A stretch of DNA of 47,985 nucleotides from Candidatus Fimimorpha faecalis (GTDB taxonomy: Bacteria; Bacillota; Clostridia; Lachnospirales; Lachnospiraceae). Shown here piece by piece: positions 26,450 to 34,506 of the stretch (positions are counted from its first letter, which is position 1; every line of letters begins with the position of its first letter). Location: NCBI GenBank assembly GCA_018712075.1, contig DVHN01000016.1, forward strand, positions 1 to 47,985, in the 5' to 3' direction. Under the pieces are notes generated by a model. It did not search any database and was not told the DNA's origin. It saw only the letters and a program-made list of their open reading frames with translations. The position numbers were made by a program, and so were the translations under genes.

Positions 26450-27538
26450 ATGGAAAATAGAATTACGGTACATCAAAATGGGACGGCAATTTATGATATT
26501 GTAATGGAACATTCATTTGAACAGTTAGTTCCAGAATTGAAGAAAATTGGAGCAGATCAAAAGCGAATTTGTATTGTAACTGATACAACAATCGGACCGC
26601 TTTATGCAGATCAAGTAAAAAATTTATTAGAAACTCAAGTGAGAAAAGTAGTTGTATTTACATTTCCAGCAGGGGAGCAATATAAAACATTGGATACTGT
26701 AACAGATTTGTATACCGTTTTGATAGAAGAAAAATTTGATCGAAACGATATGCTGCTGGCGCTTGGAGGCGGTGTAATTGGAGATTTAACGGGATTTGCA
26801 GCAGCAACTTATTTGCGAGGCATTGAATTTGTACAAATTCCTACTACATTATTAGCTCAAGTGGATAGCAGTGTAGGAGGAAAAACAGGGGTTGATTTTG
26901 ATCGATATAAAAATATGGTAGGCGCATTTTGTATGCCAAAACTGGTTTATATGAATTTAGCTACACTTGATACGTTGGATCCCCGTGTTTATTTGTCTGG
27001 TATGGGAGAAGTAATTAAATATGGATTGATTCGTCGTCCAGAATTTTATCAGTGGATTGGCCAGCATGTACAGGCAATCAAAAATCGAGATCCAGAAGCG
27101 GTTCTTCATATGGTTTCGGTAAGCTGTGATACAAAACGTATTGTTGTAGAAGAAGATCCATTGGAACGTAGTGTACGAGCTCTTTTGAATTTGGGACATA
27201 CGTTAGGACATGCAATTGAAAAGAAAAAAGATTTTTCTCTATATCATGGGGAGTGCGTTGCAATTGGAATGGTAGCAGCGGCTCAAATGAGTTATAAAAG
27301 AGGATATCTGACGGCAGAGCAAGTGGAAGAGTTGAAAGAACTGTTACAATTATTTGAGCTTCCAATTGACGTAGATGGATTAAATGCACAGGAAGTATTG
27401 GATGCAACAAAGAATGATAAGAAAATGATTGCAGGACAGATTAAATTTATATTGTTGAAAGCAATTGGAGAGGGAATCGTTGATCGTACTGTGACAGAAG
27501 AAGAAATGGCGGAAGGTCTGTCTGCGGTTTTGAAGTGA
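26450..27538 (+). CDS. aroB: 3-dehydroquinate synthase
   Basis: The 362-residue enzyme makes 3-dehydroquinate from DAHP in the shikimate pathway, using NAD+ and a metal. It shows FPAGEQYKT, LALGGGVIGDLTGFAAATYLRG, PTTLLAQVDSSVGGKTGVD, MGEVIKYGLI, and the metal histidines in NLGHTLGHAIE and YHGECVAIGM. It stands between ylmH and lspA, where many Firmicutes carry divIVA. No other shikimate gene is in the window. Confidence 0.96.
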   Translation: MENRITVHQNGTAIYDIVMEHSFEQLVPELKKIGADQKRICIVTDTTIGPLYADQVKNLLETQVRKVVVFTFPAGEQYKTLDTVTDLYTVLIEEKFDRNDMLLALGGGVIGDLTGFAAATYLRGIEFVQIPTTLLAQVDSSVGGKTGVDFDRYKNMVGAFCMPKLVYMNLATLDTLDPRVYLSGMGEVIKYGLIRRPEFYQWIGQHVQAIKNRDPEAVLHMVSVSCDTKRIVVEEDPLERSVRALLNLGHTLGHAIEKKKDFSLYHGECVAIGMVAAAQMSYKRGYLTAEQVEELKELLQLFELPIDVDGLNAQEVLDATKNDKKMIAGQIKFILLKAIGEGIVDRTVTEEEMAEGLSAVLK

Positions 27539-27559
27539 TGGGACAGAAAGGATTTATTT

Positions 27560-28060
27560 ATGAAACTGAGACATTGGATTATTAATATCATAGCATTTAT
27601 TGGTCTGGTTGGAATGGATCAATGGACGAAGTGGATGGCTGCCACAAATTTGAAAGAGAGCAATCCATTTGTATTGTGGGACGGAGTGTTTGAATTTTAT
27701 TATTTTGAAAATCATGGGGCTGCGTTTGGGATTTTACAAAATCAGCGAATTTTACTCATTGCTATGACAAGTATTATCTTTATTGCAATTTTATGGGTTC
27801 TTATAAGAATTCCAAATACGAAACGTTATTTGCCAATTAGAATCGTTGGAGTACTCGTTGCCGCAGGGGCAGTTGGAAACTTTATTGATCGAATTTACCA
27901 TGGATATGTGATTGATTTTCTTTATTTTAAATTAATTAATTTTCCAATCTTTAATTTGGCAGATTGTTACGTTGTAGTTTCTATGGTTTTGTTAACGCTT
28001 CTTATATGTTTTTATTATAAAGATGAAGATTTTGAAGTATTAAAGAAGAAAATAATATGA
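27560..28060 (+). CDS. lspA: Lipoprotein signal peptidase (SPase II)
   Basis: A 166-residue membrane aspartyl protease that cuts prolipoprotein signal peptides. It has four helices, the DQWTKW motif, FENHGAAFGILQ, and the catalytic aspartates in GNFIDR and FNLADC. It would process the lipoprotein at 35358 among others. It precedes the rluD-type gene, as is usual. Confidence 0.96.
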   Translation: MKLRHWIINIIAFIGLVGMDQWTKWMAATNLKESNPFVLWDGVFEFYYFENHGAAFGILQNQRILLIAMTSIIFIAILWVLIRIPNTKRYLPIRIVGVLVAAGAVGNFIDRIYHGYVIDFLYFKLINFPIFNLADCYVVVSMVLLTLLICFYYKDEDFEVLKKKII

Positions 28061-28073
28061 GGGGGAATTGTGG

Positions 28074-28982
28074 ATGCAAGAGTGGATTGTCACAGAGCAG
28101 CAGTCAGGCAGCCGAATTGATAAAATGTTAGCAGAACAATTGGAAGAATTTACTCGCTCCTATTTACAAAAGAGGTTTTTAGCGGGTGATATTGTTGTAA
28201 ATGGAAAAACTGTGAAACCAAGTTATAAAGTAATGGAAGGAGACGTAATCCACGTCTCTGTTCCAGAAGCTCAAGAACCAGAAATCGTACCAGAGCCAAT
28301 TCCATTGGATATTTTATATGAAGACAGCGATGTGATTTTAGTGAATAAGCCAAAAGGAATGGTAGTTCATCCAGCAGCGGGACATTATAGCGGCACATTG
28401 GTCAATGCGTTATTGTATCATTGTACCGATTTATCGGGGATTAATGGCATTTTACGCCCTGGTATTGTGCATCGCATTGACATGGACACGACGGGCGTGC
28501 TAATTGCCTGTAAAAATGACTTTGCTCATAATAGTATTGCAGCACAGTTAAAAGAACATAGTATTACACGGCGGTATGAAGCAATTGTATATGGAAATTT
28601 AAGAGAAGAAGAAGGAACCATTGAAGCACCAATTGGCCGTCATCCAACCGATCGCAAAAAAATGGCAATTAACCGAAAAAATGGAAAAGAAGCGATCACT
28701 CATTATCGGGTATTGGAGCGATTTGGTCAATATACGTGGATTGAGTGCTGCCTGGAAACAGGCAGAACACACCAAATTCGTGTGCATATGGCAAGTATTG
28801 GTCATCCATTGCTTGGAGATGCTGTATATGGTCCTTCGAAATCACCATTTTCCTTGCAAGGGCAATGTTTACATGCCTATGTATTAGGATTTATACATCC
28901 ACGTACAGGAGAATATATGGAGTTTCAGGCAGAACATCCAGAATACTTTGAAAAATTGTTAACAATACTTCGGAACAAATAA
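28074..28982 (+). CDS. RluA/RluD-family pseudouridine synthase
   Basis: A 302-residue enzyme with an N-terminal S4 domain (about 12-75) and a catalytic domain with PGIVHRIDMDTTGVLI, holding the active aspartate, and ETGRTHQIRVHMASIGHPLLGD. It isomerises uridines in rRNA; RluD-type targets are likely but the exact site is not shown. The ATG at 28074 follows GAGGGGG; a TTG six bases upstream is less fitting. It is 13 bases after lspA. Confidence 0.94.
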   Translation: MQEWIVTEQQSGSRIDKMLAEQLEEFTRSYLQKRFLAGDIVVNGKTVKPSYKVMEGDVIHVSVPEAQEPEIVPEPIPLDILYEDSDVILVNKPKGMVVHPAAGHYSGTLVNALLYHCTDLSGINGILRPGIVHRIDMDTTGVLIACKNDFAHNSIAAQLKEHSITRRYEAIVYGNLREEEGTIEAPIGRHPTDRKKMAINRKNGKEAITHYRVLERFGQYTWIECCLETGRTHQIRVHMASIGHPLLGDAVYGPSKSPFSLQGQCLHAYVLGFIHPRTGEYMEFQAEHPEYFEKLLTILRNK

Positions 28983-29025
28983 AAATTAGGATACTTATCA
29001 TTTTGGAAAGGAAGCAACGGAATCT

Positions 29026-30123
29026 ATGATTCAGAAAATAAAGGCATCGTTCCGACAGGATACAATTTTAACCGTTTCGTTATTTTTAGCGTGTTTATCT
29101 TGTTTGATCATTCATCCAGACAGCCAATATATTCATTATATTGATTTTAATACAATGATTCTATTATTTTGTTTAATGTTAATTGTGCAGGGATTGAAGG
29201 AACAAGACTTTTTCCAGGAGATTGGAGAAAGGATTTTAAGTAAAGTAAAAACCGAACGGGGCATCATTTTTACGCTTGTATCTTTATGCTTTTTTAGCAG
29301 TATGTTTATTACAAACGATGTAGCACTCATTACATTTATACCATTTGGGCTGTTGATATTGGAAATGATCCATTTGTCATCTATGTTATGTATTACAATA
29401 ACGCTGATGACGATTGCTGCAAATCTTGGAAGTATGCTGACTCCAATTGGGAATCCTCAAAACCTTTACTTATTCTCAATTTCTGAATATAGTCTGCAAG
29501 AATTTTTGCTTTTAACATTACCTTATACACTAGCTTCTGCGATTTTATTATTTATTGTGATTTTCATTCGATATAAAAAAAATCGAATAGATATACAGCT
29601 ACAAAAACAGCGAAAAAAAATAAAGAGACAAATATATGAATATTTGTTACTATTTTTTTTATGCTTATTATCTGTAGCAGGCGTTATACCTAGAGTGATT
29701 TTACTTGGAATTATAACGGTTTGTATTTGGTTAAAGGATGGGCGGCTTTTCTTGAAAATAGACTATGCTCTTTTACTGACGTTTGTTTGTTTTTTTATCT
29801 TTATTGGAAATATGAATCGAATGGAAGGCTTGCATGAATTAATTATTCATATGATAGAAAAACAAGAACGTATGATTTCCATTGGAATTAGTCAAATAAT
29901 TAGTAATGTTCCAGCGGCATTATTATTGTCCGGCTATACGGATAATATAAAAGAACTGATTATCGGAACTAATATTGGAGGGCTTGGAACATTAATCGCT
30001 TCTATGGCAAGTTTGATTTCTTATAAACAAGTGGCTATGAAATATCCACAGCAAAAAAGACGCTATTTGCTAACATTTACTTTTTGGAATGTCATCTTTC
30101 TTATAATTTTATGTTTGTTGTAA
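29026..30123 (+). CDS. SLC13/CitM-like permease (ion transporter superfamily)
   Basis: A 365-residue protein with nine to eleven membrane helices. FFSSMFITNDVALITFIPFG and ANLGSMLTPIGNPQNLYLF match the paired substrate-binding loops of the ArsB/NhaD/SLC13 superfamily, and ISQIISNVPAALLLSG with GTNIGGLGTLIASMASLI gives the second repeat. It is shorter than most SLC13 carriers. Substrate (anion, dicarboxylate or sodium/proton exchange) cannot be read. The ribosome site is poor (AAAGGAAG about 14 bases upstream). It is not clearly linked to either neighbour. Confidence 0.8.
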   Translation: MIQKIKASFRQDTILTVSLFLACLSCLIIHPDSQYIHYIDFNTMILLFCLMLIVQGLKEQDFFQEIGERILSKVKTERGIIFTLVSLCFFSSMFITNDVALITFIPFGLLILEMIHLSSMLCITITLMTIAANLGSMLTPIGNPQNLYLFSISEYSLQEFLLLTLPYTLASAILLFIVIFIRYKKNRIDIQLQKQRKKIKRQIYEYLLLFFLCLLSVAGVIPRVILLGIITVCIWLKDGRLFLKIDYALLLTFVCFFIFIGNMNRMEGLHELIIHMIEKQERMISIGISQIISNVPAALLLSGYTDNIKELIIGTNIGGLGTLIASMASLISYKQVAMKYPQQKRRYLLTFTFWNVIFLIILCLL

Positions 30124-30155
30124 ATGACAGGAAAGAGGATTTTAATAAAAAAATG

Positions 30156-30184
30156 TTGTAAATTTTGTGTAAATGTTATATAAT
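30156..30184 (+). promoter_or_regulatory. Promoter of the cytidylate kinase-like gene
   Basis: TTGTAA (30156-30161), 17 bases, TATAAT (30179-30184). The leader to 30318 is about 125 bases, A/T-rich, with no structure I can defend. Confidence 0.7.
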
Positions 30185-30318
30185 AATAACAATTAGATTT
30201 GAAAAATCCAATTTGAATCAGAAAAGTTGCAGAATTTTACTATAATTACTTTATTTTCTAGAAAGATTCAAAGGTATTTTTGCAAAGGTGAAGATTCAAT
30301 CTTGAAAGGAGTGATTTT

Positions 30319-30951
30319 ATGAGTAATCTCATTATTACAATTGGAAGACAATGCGGCAGTGGTGGTCGTGAGATCGGAAATCGTTTAGCTGAAAAACTAA
30401 ATATTAAATGTTACGATAAGGAACTTCTTACATTAGCAGCAAAACAAAGTGGACTATGCAAGGAATTATTTGAAACTCATGATGAAAGACCGACGAACAG
30501 TTTCTTATATTCCCTCGTTATGGATACTTATTCTATGGGATATACAACTTCTTCTTTTTTGGATATGCCATTAAATCATAAAGTATTCTTAGCTCAGTTC
30601 GATACAATTAAAAAACTAGCAGAAGAAGAGAGCTGTATTATTGTAGGACGCTGTGCGGACTATGCACTTGCAGATCATCCAAATAGGACGTCAGTATTTA
30701 TCAGTGCCGATATGGATGCAAAGATAGAACGAATTTCTAAGTTATACGATATGACAAAGGAGAAAGCAAAAGATACGATTATAAAGACGGACAAGAAGCG
30801 TTCGAACTATTATAATTATTATTCCAATAAAAAATGGGGAGATGTAGGAAGCTATGACCTTTGTTTGAATAGTACAAGATTGGGTATAGAGGGAACCGTT
30901 GACCTGATTTTGGAATATATTAAAATTAAAGATCGTATTAGAAGAAAATAA
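30319..30951 (+). CDS. Cytidylate kinase-like protein
   Basis: A 210-residue P-loop protein of the Cytidylate_kin_2 family (PF13189). It opens ITIGRQCGSGGREIGNRLAEKL, then has YDKELLTLAAKQSG and CIIVGRCADYAL, and ends with a DLCLNSTRLGIEGTVDLI strand like CMP kinases. It differs from true Cmk in length and in its substrate-binding insert, so the substrate is uncertain. It has a good AAAGGAG site and its own promoter. Confidence 0.85.
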   Translation: MSNLIITIGRQCGSGGREIGNRLAEKLNIKCYDKELLTLAAKQSGLCKELFETHDERPTNSFLYSLVMDTYSMGYTTSSFLDMPLNHKVFLAQFDTIKKLAEEESCIIVGRCADYALADHPNRTSVFISADMDAKIERISKLYDMTKEKAKDTIIKTDKKRSNYYNYYSNKKWGDVGSYDLCLNSTRLGIEGTVDLILEYIKIKDRIRRK

Positions 30952-30968
30952 AATTTTTAAAAATTCTA

Positions 30969-30999
30969 TTGACTTAAACTAGGGTAGATGTGTTATCCT
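30969..30999 (+). promoter_or_regulatory. Promoter with 19-base spacer and central dyad (MerR-like)
   Basis: TTGACT (30969-30974) and TATCCT (30994-30999) are 19 bases apart, too long for free sigma-70 use. TAGGGTA (30980-30986) and TATCCTA (30994-31000) form a six-of-seven inverted repeat inside that spacer. This is the layout that MerR-family activators untwist. No MerR gene lies in the window. Confidence 0.5.
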
Positions 31000-31008
31000 A
31001 TACATAAT

Positions 31009-31028
31009 GTTCTAAGCAAACTTAGAAC
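31009..31028 (+). promoter_or_regulatory. Perfect 8-bp hairpin at the transcript start
   Basis: GTTCTAAG (31009-31016), loop CAAA, CTTAGAAC (31021-31028). It lies about 5-10 bases after the expected start of the promoter at 30969, so it would be the first structure of the mRNA or an operator palindrome. Confidence 0.5.
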
Positions 31029-31043
31029 AAAAACAAAATAGAT

Positions 31044-31104
31044 ATGCCATGGAGGTATCATGTTTTCGTGATGGTTTCATGGCATTTTATTATTTTTGTT
31101 TGTA
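31044..31104 (+). terminator. Terminator-like hairpin enclosing a three-codon ORF
   Basis: ATGCCATG (31044-31051) pairs with CATGGCAT (31078-31085). An inner ATCATG (31057-31062) pairs with CGTGAT (31067-31072) around TTTT. A U-rich run (TTTTATTATTTTT) follows. Inside it GGAGG (31051-31055) precedes ATG-TTT-TCG-TGA (31060-31071), a possible M-F-S peptide. A ribosome there would open the hairpin, so it may work as an attenuator. Confidence 0.5.
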
Positions 31105-31145
31105 ACAGCAAAGTATGCTGGAATAAAAAGAAAGAGGTGATGTCA

Positions 31146-31349
31146 ATGCACACAGAAAACAGAAGAGTCTTTAAAGTACAATATAAAATGGGAAGATATC
31201 CATTTGATCAGAAAAAGGAACGGATTATTCATTACTGGGCAAAAAGAAAGGAAGGATTTCTCGAGCAAAGAAGAGAAGAACTCCATAGTTCACTTGCACA
31301 GCGCTGGATGAAACAAATAGAATATTATAGTATTGCTGCCCAAAAATAG
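31146..31349 (+). CDS. Small basic protein of unknown function
   Basis: A 67-residue protein rich in Lys, Arg, Glu and aromatic residues (YKMGRYPFDQKKERI; HYWAKRKEGFLEQRREEL), probably a short helical, nucleic-acid-binding or ribosome-associated protein. I recognise no family. The ATG at 31146 has AGAGGTG six bases upstream. A longer frame from 31044 would run through the terminator-like hairpin and lacks sense as protein. It lies behind the unusual promoter and leader at 30969-31104 and 128 bases before the AAA15 gene. Confidence 0.6.
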   Translation: MHTENRRVFKVQYKMGRYPFDQKKERIIHYWAKRKEGFLEQRREELHSSLAQRWMKQIEYYSIAAQK

Positions 31350-31420
31350 GAAATTTTGAATTTAAATGACAATTTTAATGTTTTAAATGTAAAAAGTTGA
31401 GAAAAAACAACAAAATGGAA

Positions 31421-31449
31421 TTGAAAAACGGAGAAATTCATGATATTAT
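31421..31449 (+). promoter_or_regulatory. Promoter of the AAA15-HEPN pair
   Basis: TTGAAA (31421-31426), 17 bases, TATTAT (31444-31449), with an extended -10 TGA. It lies about 30 bases before the ATPase start, so the pair is its own unit. Confidence 0.65.
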
Positions 31450-31477
31450 AAGTATAGATCTGGAGGGAGGAAGATTT

Positions 31478-32749
31478 ATGCTGTTAGAATTTACTTGTTC
31501 CAATCATAAATCGATAGGAGAAAAAATTGTTTTTTCTACACTTGCAGGAAAAGATAATTCACATAATAAAGAGTTAATATTGTTTGAAAGAAACCGTATT
31601 GTAAAAAGTGCGGTGATTTATGGAGCGAATGGTTCGGGAAAAAGTAATTTAATTGATGCGATTTCCTTTGTAAAAAATCTGGTTGTGCAAAGTATTCGGC
31701 ATCAGCCTGGAGATGGAATTCGTCAGATACCACATAAATTATTGGGAATTGAGAGAGATAGTGAGTACACGTTACAATTTGTTACAAAGAATGTTCGTTA
31801 TGCCTATGGATTTACTTTATGTAAGACATTAATTGTAGACGAATATCTCTATTATTTTCCAAATGGAAAACAGGTGAAGATATTTGAACGAAGTGCAGAA
31901 GGATATACAGAGGGAAATCAATTTAAAGGTCGTTTTGATTCATGCAAAGATGTTTTAAAACCAAATCGATTGTTTCTTTCCTGTGCGGCAAATTTCAGCA
32001 ATGTAAGGGAAGTAGAAGCTTCGTTTCGATTCTTTAAAGATGAATTAGTGATTTATAGCGGATTGGGAATTGATAATTGGATGGAGTATTCGTTACGTCA
32101 GATGCATGAAAACGAAAATATTAAGAAAACTGCCATTCGTTTTATGCAAAGTCTTGATACTGGGATAAAGGATATTATTATTAAAGTTGACCAAAAAACG
32201 TTAAAAGAGTCCGAATTACCATCCTTTTTATCGGAAGAATTTAAAACAATTCTTGTAAGGAAGGTAACGAATAGTGTGACTGCAAAAGTGGTTTATGATC
32301 AGTTTGAGGTAGATTTAATGTCTGAGGAGTCTACAGGAATACGAAAATTATTTGAGTTTATTTGTCCTATGATTGATATTGTTTCAAATGGAAAGGTTCT
32401 TGTTTGTGATGAATTAGAAGCAAATTTCCATGAGTCAATTATGTATGGGTTAGTGAATTTGTTTCGGAAATTGAACAGAACTCCTTCTGCTCAAATGATT
32501 TTTACTACTCATGATACAAGTGTGTTAAGTCTGGACTTGTTTCGGAGAGATCAAATTTGGTTTACTGAATTAACAAGAGACACGAGAGAAACCGATCTTT
32601 ACTCGCTGGCTGAGATAAAAAATGTTCGCAAAGATGAAAACATAGGAAAAGGATATATTGCGGGGAAATATGGTGCAATTCCTATGTTAAATGAAAATTT
32701 AGCGAATATCATTCAGGAATTCTCAGAAGAAGTAGAAAATGGCAACTAG
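31478..32749 (+). CDS. AAA15/21-type ATPase, probable defence-module sensor
   Basis: A 423-residue ABC/SMC-like ATPase. It has an N-terminal strand ending in Walker A GANGSGKSNL (residues about 49-58), a signature-like SEESTGIRKLFEF, Walker B VLVCDELEANFHE and an H-loop TTHDTSVL. This order fits the AAA15 (OLD-like) ATPases found in phage-defence pairs, where they sense infection and hold or release a toxin. It is not a transporter, since no membrane partner exists. The ATG at 31478 follows GGAGGGAGG; an in-frame ATG at 31397 would start upstream of the likely transcription start. Its stop overlaps the start of the HEPN gene by 11 bases. Confidence 0.85.
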   Translation: MLLEFTCSNHKSIGEKIVFSTLAGKDNSHNKELILFERNRIVKSAVIYGANGSGKSNLIDAISFVKNLVVQSIRHQPGDGIRQIPHKLLGIERDSEYTLQFVTKNVRYAYGFTLCKTLIVDEYLYYFPNGKQVKIFERSAEGYTEGNQFKGRFDSCKDVLKPNRLFLSCAANFSNVREVEASFRFFKDELVIYSGLGIDNWMEYSLRQMHENENIKKTAIRFMQSLDTGIKDIIIKVDQKTLKESELPSFLSEEFKTILVRKVTNSVTAKVVYDQFEVDLMSEESTGIRKLFEFICPMIDIVSNGKVLVCDELEANFHESIMYGLVNLFRKLNRTPSAQMIFTTHDTSVLSLDLFRRDQIWFTELTRDTRETDLYSLAEIKNVRKDENIGKGYIAGKYGAIPMLNENLANIIQEFSEEVENGN

Positions 32750-33437
32750 AAATCTATCATTAACTCCCCGTAATGAAGATACTCGTGAAAAGCAGTCAAT
32801 TGAACCAGTTATTCAATTTGAGTTGATTCAAATAAAAGAGCATTTTGAGGATAGTATGCAGTCAATTGAACAGCAGTTTGCTATTGCGGAAAAAATGAAA
32901 GAAGAAGGATGTTTGAGTGATTGTAAGAATATTTGGCGTTCACAAATCGTTTTTTTGGAAGGAGTGCTCGACTTTTATCTTCATGAATTGAGTAAATATG
33001 CTATGAATCGTATGTTTAGCGGAGAATAGAGTAAAAGCGAAAAATATAAGAATTTTCAGATTTCTATGGAAAAATTAGAGGAGTGTATTAAAAACCCAGA
33101 ATCGGTCACTTGGTTTGTGGAATATGTAAATCAAAAATTCAGTCGTGAAGTTTTTCTTTCTTATGAAAGTATGAAAGATCAGTTAAATTTAATGGGACTT
33201 AGTGCAGAAGAAATCTTTTCATCGGCATTTCCAAAACAATTCGATTCCAATTATCGTTCAGGAAAGCAAATTGTAAGAGAATTATTTCATCGTAGAAATC
33301 AGATTGCACATCAGTTGGATCGTAGGCATACAAATGCAGAACAGAATGATATTTCAAAAGAGTATGTTGAAAGATGTATGGTAGAGATACGAACTTTAGT
33401 AAATACAATACATAATGCAGCAGAAAATAAGGAATAA
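32739..33437 (+). pseudogene. HEPN RNase-like partner interrupted by in-frame TAG
   Basis: One reading frame of 233 codons runs from ATG at 32739 to the stop ending at 33437, broken only by TAG at 33027-33029. The first part (96 residues) ends IVFLEGVLDFYLHELSKYA-NRMFSGE. The second continues at once with a matching amphipathic pattern and holds the HEPN motif RNQIAH (R-x4-H) near base 33300. The whole resembles the RiboL-PSP-HEPN type of RNase/toxin domain. TAG would need to be read through, be a TGG-to-TAG error, or mark loss of the toxin. An internal ATG at 33066 has no ribosome site. The overlap with the ATPase shows coupled translation. Confidence 0.75.
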
Positions 33438-33471
33438 AAATAAAATGGATAAAACAAAAATGGCAGAGGAT

Positions 33472-33514
33472 AACGTCGTAATCCCCCTGGGGGGCTTGCG
33501 ACGTTTTCTTTCTT
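33472..33514 (+). terminator. Strong terminator closing the AAA15-HEPN unit
   Basis: AACGTCG (33472-33478) pairs with CGACGTT (33499-33505), with CCCCC/GGGGG stacked inside. TTTCTTTCTTTT follows. Confidence 0.85.
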
Positions 33515-33566
33515 TTGGTAGAGTAAGAAAAAATACAGGGAATATAAATGAATAAGGAATGATGGA

Positions 33567-34505
33567 ATGAAACATTATATTTTGAAACGGCTCCTTCAAC
33601 TGATTCCTATTTTAATTGGAATTACATTGCTTTCTTTTCTTTTGATGCATATTGCATCTGCGGATGCGATTGATGTAATGGAACAGAATACAGGAGGAAT
33701 TTTATCAGAAGAAGCGAAAGAGGAAGTGAGAAGAGAATTAGGGTTGGATAAACCATTGTTAGAACAGTATGGAATTTGGCTTAAAAATATGCTAACTGGA
33801 GATATGGGAGAATCTTATATTTCAGGAAAGCCAGTTTTTTCTACTTTTTTATCAAAACTGCCAGCAACGATTTATTTGACGGTCGCTTCGATTTTGTTGA
33901 CGGTACTGATTTCTGTTCCTTTGGGAATATTAGCGGCAGTAAAACAAAATCGTATTTTGGATTATATCATACGGTTTTTTAGTTTTATTGGAAATTCTCT
34001 TCCAAATTTCTTTGTATCGCTATTATTGATTTATTTTTTTGCATTAAAGCTTCAGTGGTTTCCTGTCATGGGCAATACGCAGGGGTGGAAAAGTATTGTT
34101 TTACCTACGTTCACACTTGCGATCGCAATGGCTTCCAAATATACGAGACAAATAAGAGCAACGGTATTGGAAGAGTGGAATAAAGATTATGTACTAGGAG
34201 CACGTTCCAGAGGAGTAAGTGAGAAAAGAATTTTATATTTTAGTGTGTTGAAAGCATCCATGCTTACGATTATTACATTACTTGCTTTATCAATTGGATC
34301 TCTCTTAGGTGGTACCGCAATTGTAGAATCGATTTTTATGTGGGATGGAGTAGGAAAAATGGCAGTGGATGCGATTACAATGAGGGATTATCCCGTGATT
34401 CAAGCCTATGTAATTTGGATGGCGATTATTTATGTAATGGTCAATTTAGTTACGGATATTATTTATCATTATTTTGATCCAAGAATTCGTAAGGAGGAAT
34501 GCTAA
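33567..34505 (+). CDS. ABC importer permease, DppB/NikB family
   Basis: A 312-residue permease of peptide/nickel importers, with six helices. YILKRLLQLIPILIGITLL is the typical first helix, LGLDKPLLEQYGIWL the periplasmic helix, and the EAA-type loop is RATVLEEWNKDYVLGARSRGVSE. It opens a five-gene transport operon. GGAATGATGG gives a modest ribosome site. Substrate may be peptides, nickel or a metallophore; the genes alone do not say which. Confidence 0.92.
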   Translation: MKHYILKRLLQLIPILIGITLLSFLLMHIASADAIDVMEQNTGGILSEEAKEEVRRELGLDKPLLEQYGIWLKNMLTGDMGESYISGKPVFSTFLSKLPATIYLTVASILLTVLISVPLGILAAVKQNRILDYIIRFFSFIGNSLPNFFVSLLLIYFFALKLQWFPVMGNTQGWKSIVLPTFTLAIAMASKYTRQIRATVLEEWNKDYVLGARSRGVSEKRILYFSVLKASMLTIITLLALSIGSLLGGTAIVESIFMWDGVGKMAVDAITMRDYPVIQAYVIWMAIIYVMVNLVTDIIYHYFDPRIRKEEC

Positions 34506-34506
34506 G

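Noticed and set aside
31044-31145. Longer start for the small basic protein, adding 34 residues.
   Set aside because: The added part is encoded by a terminator-like hairpin and lies before a better ribosome site at the 31146 ATG.
33066-33437. Separate 123-residue gene starting at ATG 33066.
   Set aside because: It is in the same frame as the upstream 96-codon piece with only one stop between, has no ribosome site, and the HEPN domain needs both parts.
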